Both the position numbers and the translations under genes were made by a program. Of a stretch of 7,624 nt of DNA, positions 1-5,739 are shown in pieces (the stretch's first letter is position 1; every line of letters starts with the position of its first letter). Below the pieces are notes generated by a model, which saw only the letters and a list, made by a program, of their open reading frames with translations, did not search any database and was not told the DNA's origin. The DNA comes from Candidatus Thorarchaeota archaeon (GTDB lineage Archaea > Asgardarchaeota > Thorarchaeia > Thorarchaeales > Thorarchaeaceae): assembly GCA_016841005.1 (NCBI GenBank), contig JAEORG010000008.1, positions 1 through 7,624 on the forward strand, written 5' to 3'.

Positions 1-39
1 CATACCCCTAATATCAGATTTAGTAGAGTTAATGAGAAC

Positions 40-60
40 AAAAGGTGCCTAATACCTTTT
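40..60. repeat. Small inverted repeat (hairpin)
   Basis: AAAAGGT (40-46) and ACCTTTT (54-60) are perfect reverse complements separated by 7 bases; a G-T wobble could add one pair. The right arm ends in four T. It could be a weak transcription terminator for a gene left of the window, but archaeal termination relies mainly on longer T tracts, so this is tentative. Confidence 0.35.
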
Positions 61-150
61 CGGGGACAAACAGAAACTACCGAAATAGAATTTCTGACAA
101 ATTTCATTCTGCAAGTCTGTTATAGATGATTGAATACAACACAGCAACAG

Positions 151-158
151 TATTATAC
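151..158 (+). promoter_or_regulatory. Candidate TATA box for the gelsolin-Roadblock operon
   Basis: TATTATAC at 151-158 resembles an archaeal TATA box. Transcription would then start near 180 and leave a leader of about 55 bases before the ATG at 236. No clear BRE is visible, so this is a candidate only. Confidence 0.35.
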
Positions 159-235
159 CACAAATTGAGATATCCGTTCATCACTGACAGCTACCGGCCT
201 GAGGTTAGCAATCAAGAATGGCGTTGTGATTAGTA

Positions 236-1171
236 ATGGTTACAGGCTACGAGGTTTCAGAAGACGGAACATTACAAGAGGTTGAAATGTCAAAAGATGA
301 TTTGGATTCAACCAAGGTCGTCTGTATAGTAGACGATGAAACAAAGAGCATTTACCTCTGGAAAGGAACCCAGGCAGGGATTCGTAAGAAGTTCATTGGC
401 GCACGAGTTGCTACCAACCTCAGAACAGAGTATGGGTTCCACTTCAAAGTTAGGCCCCTTGATGAGGGTGAGGAGCCACCGACTTTCTTTTCTGCTATAG
501 AAGGAACAACGGCGGCCACCAAAGTAATGAAACCTGGTGATGCACCTCCACCTCCAAGACCTCCAACACCTAAGACTGCTCCTCCGAGTGAATCAACTTC
601 AACTACTGTATCAAGTCCTGTGGAATCAGAGCAGAAAACCACTACTCCGCCACCTAAACCCAAAATCACACCTCCGCCTACGACTACTACATCTCCACCA
701 AAACCTCCAATTTCCGCAGCTCGACCAGCGACTACCGCAGCTGCTTCTCCCAGAGCATCAAGTGCAGAGATTGATGGGATGATTAAAGAACTCGAGGCTG
801 AGGATCCTCCAGAAGGATATCAACGTGAGCTTTTGATCATCTATAATGAACTCTATACGGTTGCAGAACACAAGTTGTCAGTGTTTGGCCAAGAGAAGGT
901 CGAACGCAGGTTCGAGAAAGTGAGAGACCCACCAGAAGGCACATTCATGGCAGAGGGCTTCATTCCTCGAGTGATTGTGAAGGATGGAAGAGTCTTAGGA
1001 ATTGAACTTCTCAAAGGCACGCCAGACGCAATTCTCAGTCCAATAAAGACAGAGATGAAAGAGAGGTTAGGTGACCTCATCAGTTTCTTTAAGTCAGAAG
1101 TCGAGGAAGAGGACAAGGACATTCCTGACAAGAAGACATCAAAGAAAGGAAAGAAACTAGTCGCCAAATAG
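236..1171 (+). CDS. Gelsolin-like domain protein with Pro/Thr-rich linker
   Basis: The 311-residue protein opens with one gelsolin-like domain (about 5-90). The family's diagnostic blocks are present: a Leu-Asp-Ser lead-in near 23-25, the IYLWKG strand (39-44), a long helix (about 48-66) and DEGEEPPTFF (76-85). Residues 100-177 form a Pro/Thr/Ser-rich linker with runs such as PPPPRPP (104-110), PPPKPK (138-143) and PPKPP (154-158). A C-terminal part (about 178-285) that I cannot assign follows, then an acidic stretch and a Lys-rich tail. Gelsolin domains bind actin; Asgard members are known to act on actin filaments. The helix carries RKK where eukaryotic repeats often have a calcium-binding acidic residue, so calcium control may be lost (inference). 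An in-frame TGA at 227 forces the start to ATG 236, preceded by GTGAT (226-230). No signal peptide or membrane segment is seen, so it is probably cytosolic. It shares an operon with the Roadblock gene 13 bases downstream. Confidence 0.85.
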   Translation: MVTGYEVSEDGTLQEVEMSKDDLDSTKVVCIVDDETKSIYLWKGTQAGIRKKFIGARVATNLRTEYGFHFKVRPLDEGEEPPTFFSAIEGTTAATKVMKPGDAPPPPRPPTPKTAPPSESTSTTVSSPVESEQKTTTPPPKPKITPPPTTTTSPPKPPISAARPATTAAASPRASSAEIDGMIKELEAEDPPEGYQRELLIIYNELYTVAEHKLSVFGQEKVERRFEKVRDPPEGTFMAEGFIPRVIVKDGRVLGIELLKGTPDAILSPIKTEMKERLGDLISFFKSEVEEEDKDIPDKKTSKKGKKLVAK

Positions 1172-1175
1172 GAGG
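1171..1175 (+). promoter_or_regulatory. Strong SD site overlapping the upstream stop codon
   Basis: GGAGG at 1171-1175 shares its first base with the TAG stop (1169-1171) of the gelsolin-like gene and lies 9 bases before the ATG at 1185. This arrangement points to co-transcription and translational coupling of the two genes. Confidence 0.85.
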
Positions 1176-1184
1176 AACTAAGAC

Positions 1185-1571
1185 ATGTCTGCTATTGATC
1201 CAACCAAGGAAAAGGAGCTTGTGGAGCTCCTAATGGGTCTTACTAACTATGCTGATCTAGATGCTATTGCTGTTGTTAGCAAGCAAGGAGTCAAACTGGC
1301 TTATTTCGCAACTGAGGAGTCTGATGCAGATCCAGATCTCATGGCAGCAGTGAGTGCTGCACTTCTTGTACAAGGAGAGATGGCTGCACAAAAGCTTGAG
1401 TTGAATGAATTATACGAGGTCGTCGTCAGAGGGAAAGATGGCTTTGTGGTTCTCTCTCATGCAGGTGATTTCCTTATCATGGGTTCTGCGAGAGACCTCA
1501 CATCGATGGGACTTGCTGTAACTCAAATGAGGAAATATGCCAAAGAGATAGGGAAGCTTCTTGGTAAATAA
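1185..1571 (+). CDS. Roadblock/LC7 domain protein (MglB-like)
   Basis: This 128-residue protein is a single Roadblock/LC7 domain of the usual family length. The fold order can be read off: an N-terminal helix (about 5-20), strands DAIAVVSKQG and VKLAYFA (26-42), a long helix (50-70), three strands (about 76-82, 86-91, 95-100) and a C-terminal helix (104-126). Such proteins dimerise and act as scaffolds or GTPase-activating partners for small Ras-like GTPases (MglA, Rag and Arf-like families); Asgard archaea carry many of both. It is cytosolic, with no signal peptide. It is the second gene of an operon with the gelsolin-like gene and has a near-ideal SD, so it may be made at a higher rate than its neighbour. 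No GTPase gene lies in the window, so its partner is unknown. The family call is firm; the MglB-like label is looser. Confidence 0.9.
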   Translation: MSAIDPTKEKELVELLMGLTNYADLDAIAVVSKQGVKLAYFATEESDADPDLMAAVSAALLVQGEMAAQKLELNELYEVVVRGKDGFVVLSHAGDFLIMGSARDLTSMGLAVTQMRKYAKEIGKLLGK

Positions 1572-1596
1572 CCCAAAAAAATACAACCGGTTTCTC

Positions 1597-1608
1597 AATA
1601 TTTAAATT
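1597..1608 (+). promoter_or_regulatory. TATA box for the TauE/SafE gene
   Basis: AATATTTAAATT at 1597-1608 is a good archaeal TATA-like match. A start site about 25 bases beyond its centre would be near 1627-1631, at or next to the ATG at 1631. That suggests a leaderless or nearly leaderless transcript, which makes the stop codon five codons later (1646-1648) puzzling. Confidence 0.5.
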
Positions 1609-1654
1609 TCAGAAATCATAGTTACGGTACATGACATACAGTCATTAGAAGGGT

Positions 1655-2416
1655 ATTACAACGGATTCAACGATATTCATCATTTCGACAGGCATCATAG
1701 GCATTGTTGCAGGACTTGGTACTGGGATTTTTGGTATCGGAGGTGGATCAATCCGAATTCCGTTGTTGAATCTCATGGGTTTATCACTAATTTCTGCGTT
1801 CGGTTTGAACCTTCTATCACTCCCGATTTCTTCCTCAGTTGGCGCAGTTTCTCAAAGAAGAAATATTAACTACCGACTTGGTGCATTTATGATTCTTGGT
1901 GGATCAGTGGGAACTATAATTGGGACAGCTATAGCATTCTCTTTAGCAACATCGTCATTCTGGGTTGCAGTTATATTCCTCTTTGCTTCGGTTGTTGCAA
2001 TAATAGCGCTTAATCTAAGACATGATAATCAAAATGTATCCGAGATTCATGATCCGACTATCTCTGCTCTGGCATCTGGTACTTGCGCCTGTAATATACT
2101 GACAGGAATGAGAGGAGGCACAGAAGGATCTCTTTTTGTTCCACTTCTAAAAGCGATGAATGTTGACACACATAAGGCGATAGGCACCTCTCTATTTGCA
2201 GCAATCTTTACTTCAATGGTTGGTATTCTTCTTTATTGGAATCAAGGGTACATTATCTTTGAACAAGGTATTGCAGTAGTGATTGGCTCATTGATTGGGT
2301 CCAGAGTAGGAAGTCGTATTTCGCTAAAAACTAAACCAAGATGGCTCGACATGGGACTTTCTATTTTGATACTTGTTCTTGCAGTTGCGACATTTCTGCA
2401 CTCAGTCTTTGTGTAG
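1655..2416 (+). CDS. TauE/SafE-family membrane permease, non-canonical start
   Basis: This is a hydrophobic protein of about 253 residues with the two-fold repeat of TauE/SafE transporters, a family linked to export or uptake of sulfite, sulfoacetate and other organic anions. Repeat 1 has GIFGIGGGSIRIP (24-36 from ATT 1655). Repeat 2 has TGMRGGTEGSLFVPLL (150-165) and GTS (177-179), with the usual glycine cluster changed to RGGTEG. About seven or eight membrane segments are expected; the substrate cannot be told. The first ATG, GTG or TTG in frame is TTG 1763, inside the family-defining repeat 1, so translation must begin earlier. The reading frame is open only from 1649, because TAG lies at 1646-1648. 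ATT 1655 or ACG 1661 after the AGAAGGG at 1647-1653 are the best candidates; ATG 1631 is in frame but beyond the TAG. It stands alone, 83 bases after the Roadblock gene. Confidence 0.82.
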   Translation: MTTDSTIFIISTGIIGIVAGLGTGIFGIGGGSIRIPLLNLMGLSLISAFGLNLLSLPISSSVGAVSQRRNINYRLGAFMILGGSVGTIIGTAIAFSLATSSFWVAVIFLFASVVAIIALNLRHDNQNVSEIHDPTISALASGTCACNILTGMRGGTEGSLFVPLLKAMNVDTHKAIGTSLFAAIFTSMVGILLYWNQGYIIFEQGIAVVIGSLIGSRVGSRISLKTKPRWLDMGLSILILVLAVATFLHSVFV

Positions 2417-2470
2417 GTTATTCTAGAAAATGTAAGTTACATATATCTGAGCTCGTCCATTATATCGCTT

Positions 2471-2487
2471 CTAATAGATACTTATTA
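2471..2487 (+). promoter_or_regulatory. Weak TATA-like box before the HAD gene
   Basis: An AT-rich segment at 2471-2487, including CTTATTA at 2481-2487, sits about 27 bases before ATG 2511. This is the spacing expected for a leaderless or short-leader archaeal transcript. The match is weak, and an alternative ACATATAT lies further upstream near 2440. Confidence 0.25.
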
Positions 2488-2510
2488 GTCAGAAAGAACG
2501 TGAATTTCTC

Positions 2511-3245
2511 ATGAGCCTAAAGGATATTCAAGCAATCGTGTTTGATATGGGAGGAACTCTTTATGATACTCCTCGAGAGATTGTCTTGATGACACGGTTC
2601 ATTTTGAAAGAGCTTAATCTCACACAATTTGATGATTACACAGACAAACAGATTCTATCACTCACTAAGTCTCTAGATGATGTTTACGATATACGACTTG
2701 TGAGTTCGAATGTTGACCCCCACTGGCTACCATCCTTTGAAGATTCTGTTCAATATGATCGGTACCTTTTGGAAAGGTTGGGAGTTGGAGGCAATCTTGA
2801 TGATATGGCTTTGCACGCACATCGAGAGTGGGAAAAAGCTTATTCAAAGACTAAACCAAAATTCATTGAACCATGTAGAGCAATTCTTGAAGTACTTCAC
2901 GAGAAAGGGATACGGTTGGGTATAGCTTCTAACAGACGGAATGATCCAATCCCATTTCTTGAGTCAGCCAACATTTTGCACTTCTTTGATGCAATTGAAT
3001 ACTCATGCGTTCCAGGATATCGAAAACCATCTCCCTATATGTTACTGCAAGTAGCATCGAAAATCAACATCAATCCTAGAAAGTGTGCGTATGTTGGGGA
3101 CAAGGTAAAACATGATGTAGGAGCAGCTAAAAGGGCAGAGTTCTTTCCGATACTAATTACTTGGTGTGATTCAGAAGAAAAAAAGAAAGCACCATCAGAC
3201 ACGTTTGTGATTGATCATATAGATCAACTCATGGATTTTCTTTGA
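2511..3245 (+). CDS. HAD-superfamily hydrolase
   Basis: This 244-residue protein has the layout of a HAD phosphatase or dehalogenase-like hydrolase with a helical cap. Motif I is FDMGGTLYD (11-19): the nucleophile Asp12 is present, but the usual second Asp two residues on, the general acid/base, is Gly14. The cap covers about 20-115. Motif II is IASN (138-141, Ser140), motif III is RKPSP (171-175, Lys172) and motif IV is VGDKVKHD (195-202, with Asp197 and Asp202 for Mg2+). DxG-type motifs occur in some HAD members, so phosphotransfer may be weakened or the reaction may differ; the substrate is unknown. Start ATG 2511 follows GTGA (2500-2503) at 7 bases, and the domain begins directly after it. 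It appears monocistronic: 94 bases separate it from the permease and it converges on the MFS gene. Confidence 0.9.
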   Translation: MSLKDIQAIVFDMGGTLYDTPREIVLMTRFILKELNLTQFDDYTDKQILSLTKSLDDVYDIRLVSSNVDPHWLPSFEDSVQYDRYLLERLGVGGNLDDMALHAHREWEKAYSKTKPKFIEPCRAILEVLHEKGIRLGIASNRRNDPIPFLESANILHFFDAIEYSCVPGYRKPSPYMLLQVASKININPRKCAYVGDKVKHDVGAAKRAEFFPILITWCDSEEKKKAPSDTFVIDHIDQLMDFL

Positions 3246-3345
3246 ATAACTTCTATGTTATGCATGGATGCTTACTGAATATGTCTTTCTGATAGGATGA
3301 TTGAAAGATGGCTAAATTAATAGACAGTATTGTATATCGATTCAA

Positions 3346-4497
3346 TCAGTCATCCCACTCAATGAATAAACGAGTGTTTATTGCTGAGAATATAGAAGCA
3401 AATGCAAGAACCAGAAGAATTGATGTCAGAGGAAATCCAAGTCCTAATAGAATCGCGGTACTGAATGAACCAATAGCAATGGCTGCATCAACACCCGACG
3501 AATAAAGAGCCATACCCCTTGCTTCAGATGCTGTTGATATGGATGAAACATGTGAATTAAGAGCAAGATTTGCTATCGCAATTCCAAAGCCAACCACAAA
3601 GGCTGATGAAATATAACCAAGAATACTATTGAAAATAAGAAGAAGCCCAATTCCAACAATGGCAAGAATTGATCCTGTCATTGCAATCAGTCTGTACCTT
3701 GAGGGTCTGACCCATATTCCCCCTATGGCTGAGCCTAAAATCTGAGCTAATGCGTAAAAGGAGAAGAAAATTCCGGGATTTTGAATATTGCTCATTTCTG
3801 CGATTTCTGGCGAATAACTCAGAAAAAGTCCAAGAGGAATGAACAATAATAGCGCTGAGAAACTGGTAGTAATAACCACTATATCTGGGAAACTGCTAAT
3901 CGTCTCTTCATGCGCTAATGTTGGTGGAATTGTTCTCCAAACATAGAGAGAGGTAATTGAACTCAGTCCACTGATACCTGAAGATATGATGAAGCAAGTT
4001 TGAAAGGTTTCCAATGTTTTTATTGTCACAATCCAACTACCAAACACTGGAAAGATGAGAAGACTGAACGACCCTAATCCGTTGAGATACCCAAACGCTT
4101 TGCTTATGTTTTCACTACGAGTGTTTTCTGAAATCATTGTAAGAATTGTTACTGTAGCAAGTGCCCAGCCAAATCCCTGAATTGCACGAGTAATAAGAAT
4201 CAATGATACTGTATCAACGACTGAATAGAATCCTAAAGCAATAGTCAAGATAATGTTTGCGAAGACTAGTGCAATTGCATCGTCAATTTTCTCAATAAGC
4301 CAGCCTGAAAGAAATCTTGAGAAGAGCGCAGAAATTGTGAAAACCCCAAAAGAAGTTCCAAGAACACTTGGGTCGTTTGACACAAATAGAATGTAATCTT
4401 GTAATGCAGATAGAAGTAGATTATATGCTGAAAAAAGAATGAATGCAACTAGGATAACAAGCTTGGTGGTCGTGGAAAGAGTATAATTTACGCTCAT
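3346..4497 (-). CDS. Major facilitator superfamily (MFS) transporter
   Basis: This 383-residue, highly hydrophobic protein has about 12 predicted membrane helices, the standard MFS plan. The loop between helices 2 and 3 carries a relaxed motif A (GWLIEKIDD, 65-73). Helix 4 has RAIQGFGWA (104-112), as in MFS carriers, and residues 327-344 (RGMALYSSGVD and following) match the RGxA region near helix 11 of drug- and sugar-type carriers. The substrate cannot be assigned. The start, complement of 4495-4497, is preceded on the minus strand by GTGAT (complement of 4506-4510) 8 bases away. It is convergent with the HAD gene and divergent from the membrane regulator at 4783. The shared gap has a perfect inverted repeat, so the regulator may control this transporter (inference). 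The protein looks full length. Confidence 0.92.
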   Translation of the reverse strand: MSVNYTLSTTTKLVILVAFILFSAYNLLLSALQDYILFVSNDPSVLGTSFGVFTISALFSRFLSGWLIEKIDDAIALVFANIILTIALGFYSVVDTVSLILITRAIQGFGWALATVTILTMISENTRSENISKAFGYLNGLGSFSLLIFPVFGSWIVTIKTLETFQTCFIISSGISGLSSITSLYVWRTIPPTLAHEETISSFPDIVVITTSFSALLLFIPLGLFLSYSPEIAEMSNIQNPGIFFSFYALAQILGSAIGGIWVRPSRYRLIAMTGSILAIVGIGLLLIFNSILGYISSAFVVGFGIAIANLALNSHVSSISTASEARGMALYSSGVDAAIAIGSFSTAILLGLGFPLTSILLVLAFASIFSAINTRLFIEWDD

Positions 4498-4532
4498 TTA
4501 GAATTATCACGGCACCTAGCGATGACCTTCTT

Positions 4533-4543
4533 CATTATATTGT
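4533..4543 (-). promoter_or_regulatory. Candidate TATA box for the MFS gene
   Basis: Read on the minus strand, CAATATAATGA (complement of 4533-4543) is TATA-like. It would place transcription start near 4513, just upstream of the GTGAT site and the ATG at 4497. The match is moderate. Confidence 0.4.
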
Positions 4544-4590
4544 TACTGTTACGAATTAAAAATCAATGAATAGATGTATCGTTAATCGGT

Positions 4591-4613
4591 GTACTACTTC
4601 AGCCAAGTAGTAC
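4591..4613. promoter_or_regulatory. Perfect 9-bp inverted repeat, candidate operator
   Basis: GTACTACTT (4591-4599) and AAGTAGTAC (4605-4613) are exact reverse complements around a 5-base centre. The repeat lies in the gap between the divergent MFS and regulator genes, about 50 bp upstream of the MFS TATA candidate. Symmetry and position fit a binding site for a dimeric winged-helix regulator, plausibly the adjacent one. No second copy is seen in the window. Confidence 0.6.
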
Positions 4614-4770
4614 TTAGCTTAACAGTAAACAATATGGGAGAACCTGAAAGACTGAATTGTAAAGTTAGAAATTAAAAATAACAAAAACATTTTAGTTACT
4701 TTCGGTAAGATGTGTCGGGATAATTCCGTGGTAGAAATGTAGTATCCATAAGTCCCTCATCAATTTGATT

Positions 4771-4779
4771 GGAGGTGGG
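4771..4779 (+). promoter_or_regulatory. Strong SD site that sets the regulator's start
   Basis: GGAGGTGGG at 4771-4779 is the best SD of the cluster, but no ATG, GTG or TTG follows within 20 bases. The codon at proper distance is ATT 4783. The layout is identical to GAGGTGGGATC-ATG at 5633-5646, with ATT in place of ATG. Confidence 0.6.
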
Positions 4780-4782
4780 ATT

Positions 4783-5634
4783 ATTCTACGAGACAGAAGC
4801 TCTGTAATGGACAATGTGCACAGTGCATTATCACATATCATCAGACGCCAAATCATTCTCATGATTGGCAATCAAGGAGCAGTTTCTTATACAGACCTTA
4901 CGGAATTGAAACTAGAGCCAGGTACTCTATATTTCCATCTAGACAATCTTAGCAAGTCAGATGATCCGTTGGTATCACGTACCACAGATAAGTTGTATTC
5001 TCTAACAGAGTTGGGTCAGGCAGCCTATGCCATTATACAACAGTGTGAAGATCAAGTTGAAGCTGTCCTACCAAAAGAGGAGGGTGAAAGAAGAACTGGA
5101 GATATCATTCTAGATATACTAACTATGACACCAATTGTTAAACGAATTCAAGCTGATCCATTGCGATTCTTCTTTGAGATTATTGTCTTTCTTGGATTAT
5201 TCGGATACTTTGCTGCATTAGTAGGTCTTCTCCCTGTGTTTCTCTTCTTCCTTCAGGGAACTTTTGATACAGGGATCACAATACTTGCAGCTCTGGTCGC
5301 ATGGATAACAACATTCCTGCTTGTAGAGGCATTATCGATACCTATTCTAGGAAATCAAGGACTTTCCAAAGGGCTTCTCGCATCTATACCTGTGGCTTAT
5401 ATTCCTCATTTACTCGTAGAAATCATATGGTTCTATATTCCAATGTTGAACATTCCAGAAGGCTGGCCGCTCACGATATTCCTTACGGGCATTATCGCAT
5501 GGAGCACCTGCATCCTGACAATTGCACTAGCTAGGGCTAAGAGAGTAAGACGATCTCGAGCTGTTATCGTTACACTGATAGTCACAAATCTGAACCTCCT
5601 TCTCCTAGCACTAGTACATGCAGCACTAGTTTGA
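4783..5634 (+). CDS. Membrane-anchored winged-helix transcription regulator
   Basis: The roughly 283-residue protein joins an N-terminal winged-helix DNA-binding domain to a membrane domain. From ATT 4783, the first helices lie at about 10-28 (DNVHSALSHIIRRQIILMI). The recognition part is about 36-56 (YTDLTELKLEPGTLYFHLDNL split over two helices), and the wing is 62-78 (PLVSRTTDKLYSL and on), as in ArsR/MarR-like archaeal regulators. About five membrane helices follow (roughly 130-158, 163-186, 198-220, 229-250, 261-281), loosely resembling Yip1-type membrane domains. Such one-component proteins would bind DNA while held at the membrane. Alternative starts are TTG 4765, which puts the SD inside the gene, and ATG 4807, which has no SD. 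It heads a plus-strand cluster: its TGA (5632-5634) overlaps the SD of the 31-codon ORF. Targets are unknown; the neighbouring inverted repeats are candidates. Confidence 0.82.
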   Translation: MLRDRSSVMDNVHSALSHIIRRQIILMIGNQGAVSYTDLTELKLEPGTLYFHLDNLSKSDDPLVSRTTDKLYSLTELGQAAYAIIQQCEDQVEAVLPKEEGERRTGDIILDILTMTPIVKRIQADPLRFFFEIIVFLGLFGYFAALVGLLPVFLFFLQGTFDTGITILAALVAWITTFLLVEALSIPILGNQGLSKGLLASIPVAYIPHLLVEIIWFYIPMLNIPEGWPLTIFLTGIIAWSTCILTIALARAKRVRRSRAVIVTLIVTNLNLLLLALVHAALV

Positions 5635-5703
5635 GGTGGGATCATGAGTTCGATAATACTCGAAGTGGGGCTTCTATGGAATTGGAATAGAATGATTATA
5701 TTC
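5632..5703 (+). promoter_or_regulatory. Promoter element, copy 1 (palindromes plus TATA)
   Basis: This 72-bp element is 56/72 identical, without gaps, to 6941-7012. It contains TTCGATAATACTCGAA (5649-5664; outer arms TTCGA/TCGAA perfect), then a GAAG-N5-CTTC inverted repeat (5662-5674), and GATTATAT (5694-5701) exactly 30 bases after the first palindrome. The TATA box predicts transcription of the exported-protein gene at 5736 from just before its SD. The palindromes lie upstream of the TATA box, where an activator or repressor could bind. The element overlaps the 31-codon ORF. Confidence 0.65.
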
Positions 5704-5739
5704 CTATTTGACAGATTTATAGAAGGTGGTTCAGAATGA
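5644..5739 (+). CDS. Possible 31-residue small protein
   Basis: ATG 5644 opens a 31-codon frame ending at TGA 5737-5739. It has a strong SD, GAGGTGGG (5633-5640), which overlaps the stop of the regulator gene, and its own stop overlaps the next start as ATGA (5736-5739). This is classic translational coupling on both sides. The peptide is hydrophobic in its middle (two Trp near 12-14, MIIFLF near 17-22) and could sit at the membrane. Against a real protein: the same DNA also forms promoter element copy 1, the second copy of that element has no ATG in this frame, and differences between copies are not concentrated at third codon positions. It may instead be a leader ORF that feeds ribosomes to the next gene. 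Confidence 0.4.
   Translation: MSSIILEVGLLWNWNRMIIFLFDRFIEGGSE
5722..5729 (+). promoter_or_regulatory. SD site of the exported-protein gene
   Basis: GAAGGTGG at 5722-5729 lies 6 bases before ATG 5736 and supports that start. It is inside the 31-codon ORF, so ribosomes finishing that ORF would stop directly on the next start. Confidence 0.75.

Larger units (their letters stand above)
1..235. other. Upstream region of the gelsolin-like gene
   Basis: I see no convincing gene here. Frame 1 of the plus strand is open from the window edge to a TGA at 127-129 (42 codons). It could be the tail of an upstream gene, but the translation matches no family I recognise and this length is not rare by chance. 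The stretch holds a small hairpin (40-60), a TATA-like box near 151-158 and a partial SD site just before the ATG at 236. A three-codon ORF at 218-229 (Met-Ala-Leu-stop) lies in frame with the gene at 236. Confidence 0.5.
4498..4764. other. Divergent intergenic region
   Basis: Besides the MFS promoter candidate and the 4591-4613 inverted repeat, this AT-rich gap contains an A/T-rich block (about 4668-4690) that could hold the plus-strand promoter of the regulator. It also has a 13-codon ORF at 4634-4675 with no SD site, which I do not regard as a gene. I see no RNA gene in it. Confidence 0.45.

Noticed and set aside
1..129. Possible 3' end of an upstream gene (frame 1 open for 42 codons)
   Set aside because: No recognisable protein, and an open run of this length at the window edge is not rare in A+T-rich DNA.
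352..782. Long ORFs in other frames across the Pro/Thr-rich linker (minus strand 352-669, plus strand 537-782)
   Set aside because: They arise from the biased codons of the linker, have low-complexity translations and lack SD sites; the gelsolin-like frame explains the region.
1631..1655. Pyrrolysine read-through of the in-frame TAG in the TauE gene
   Set aside because: TAG serves as the normal terminator of the gelsolin-like gene and of the TauE gene itself, and no pyl genes are seen. A rare start codon or a sequence error is simpler, though this cannot be excluded.
3246..3345. Bidirectional terminator between the convergent HAD and MFS genes
   Set aside because: Termination is expected here, but I see no strong T tract or stable hairpin; the short GCAT/ATGC repeat near 3260-3270 is too weak to call.
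3308..3505. 65-codon plus-strand ORF overlapping the end of the MFS gene
   Set aside because: Most of it is antisense to the conserved C-terminal helices of the transporter and its translation matches no family. A GGATGAT upstream gives only weak support.
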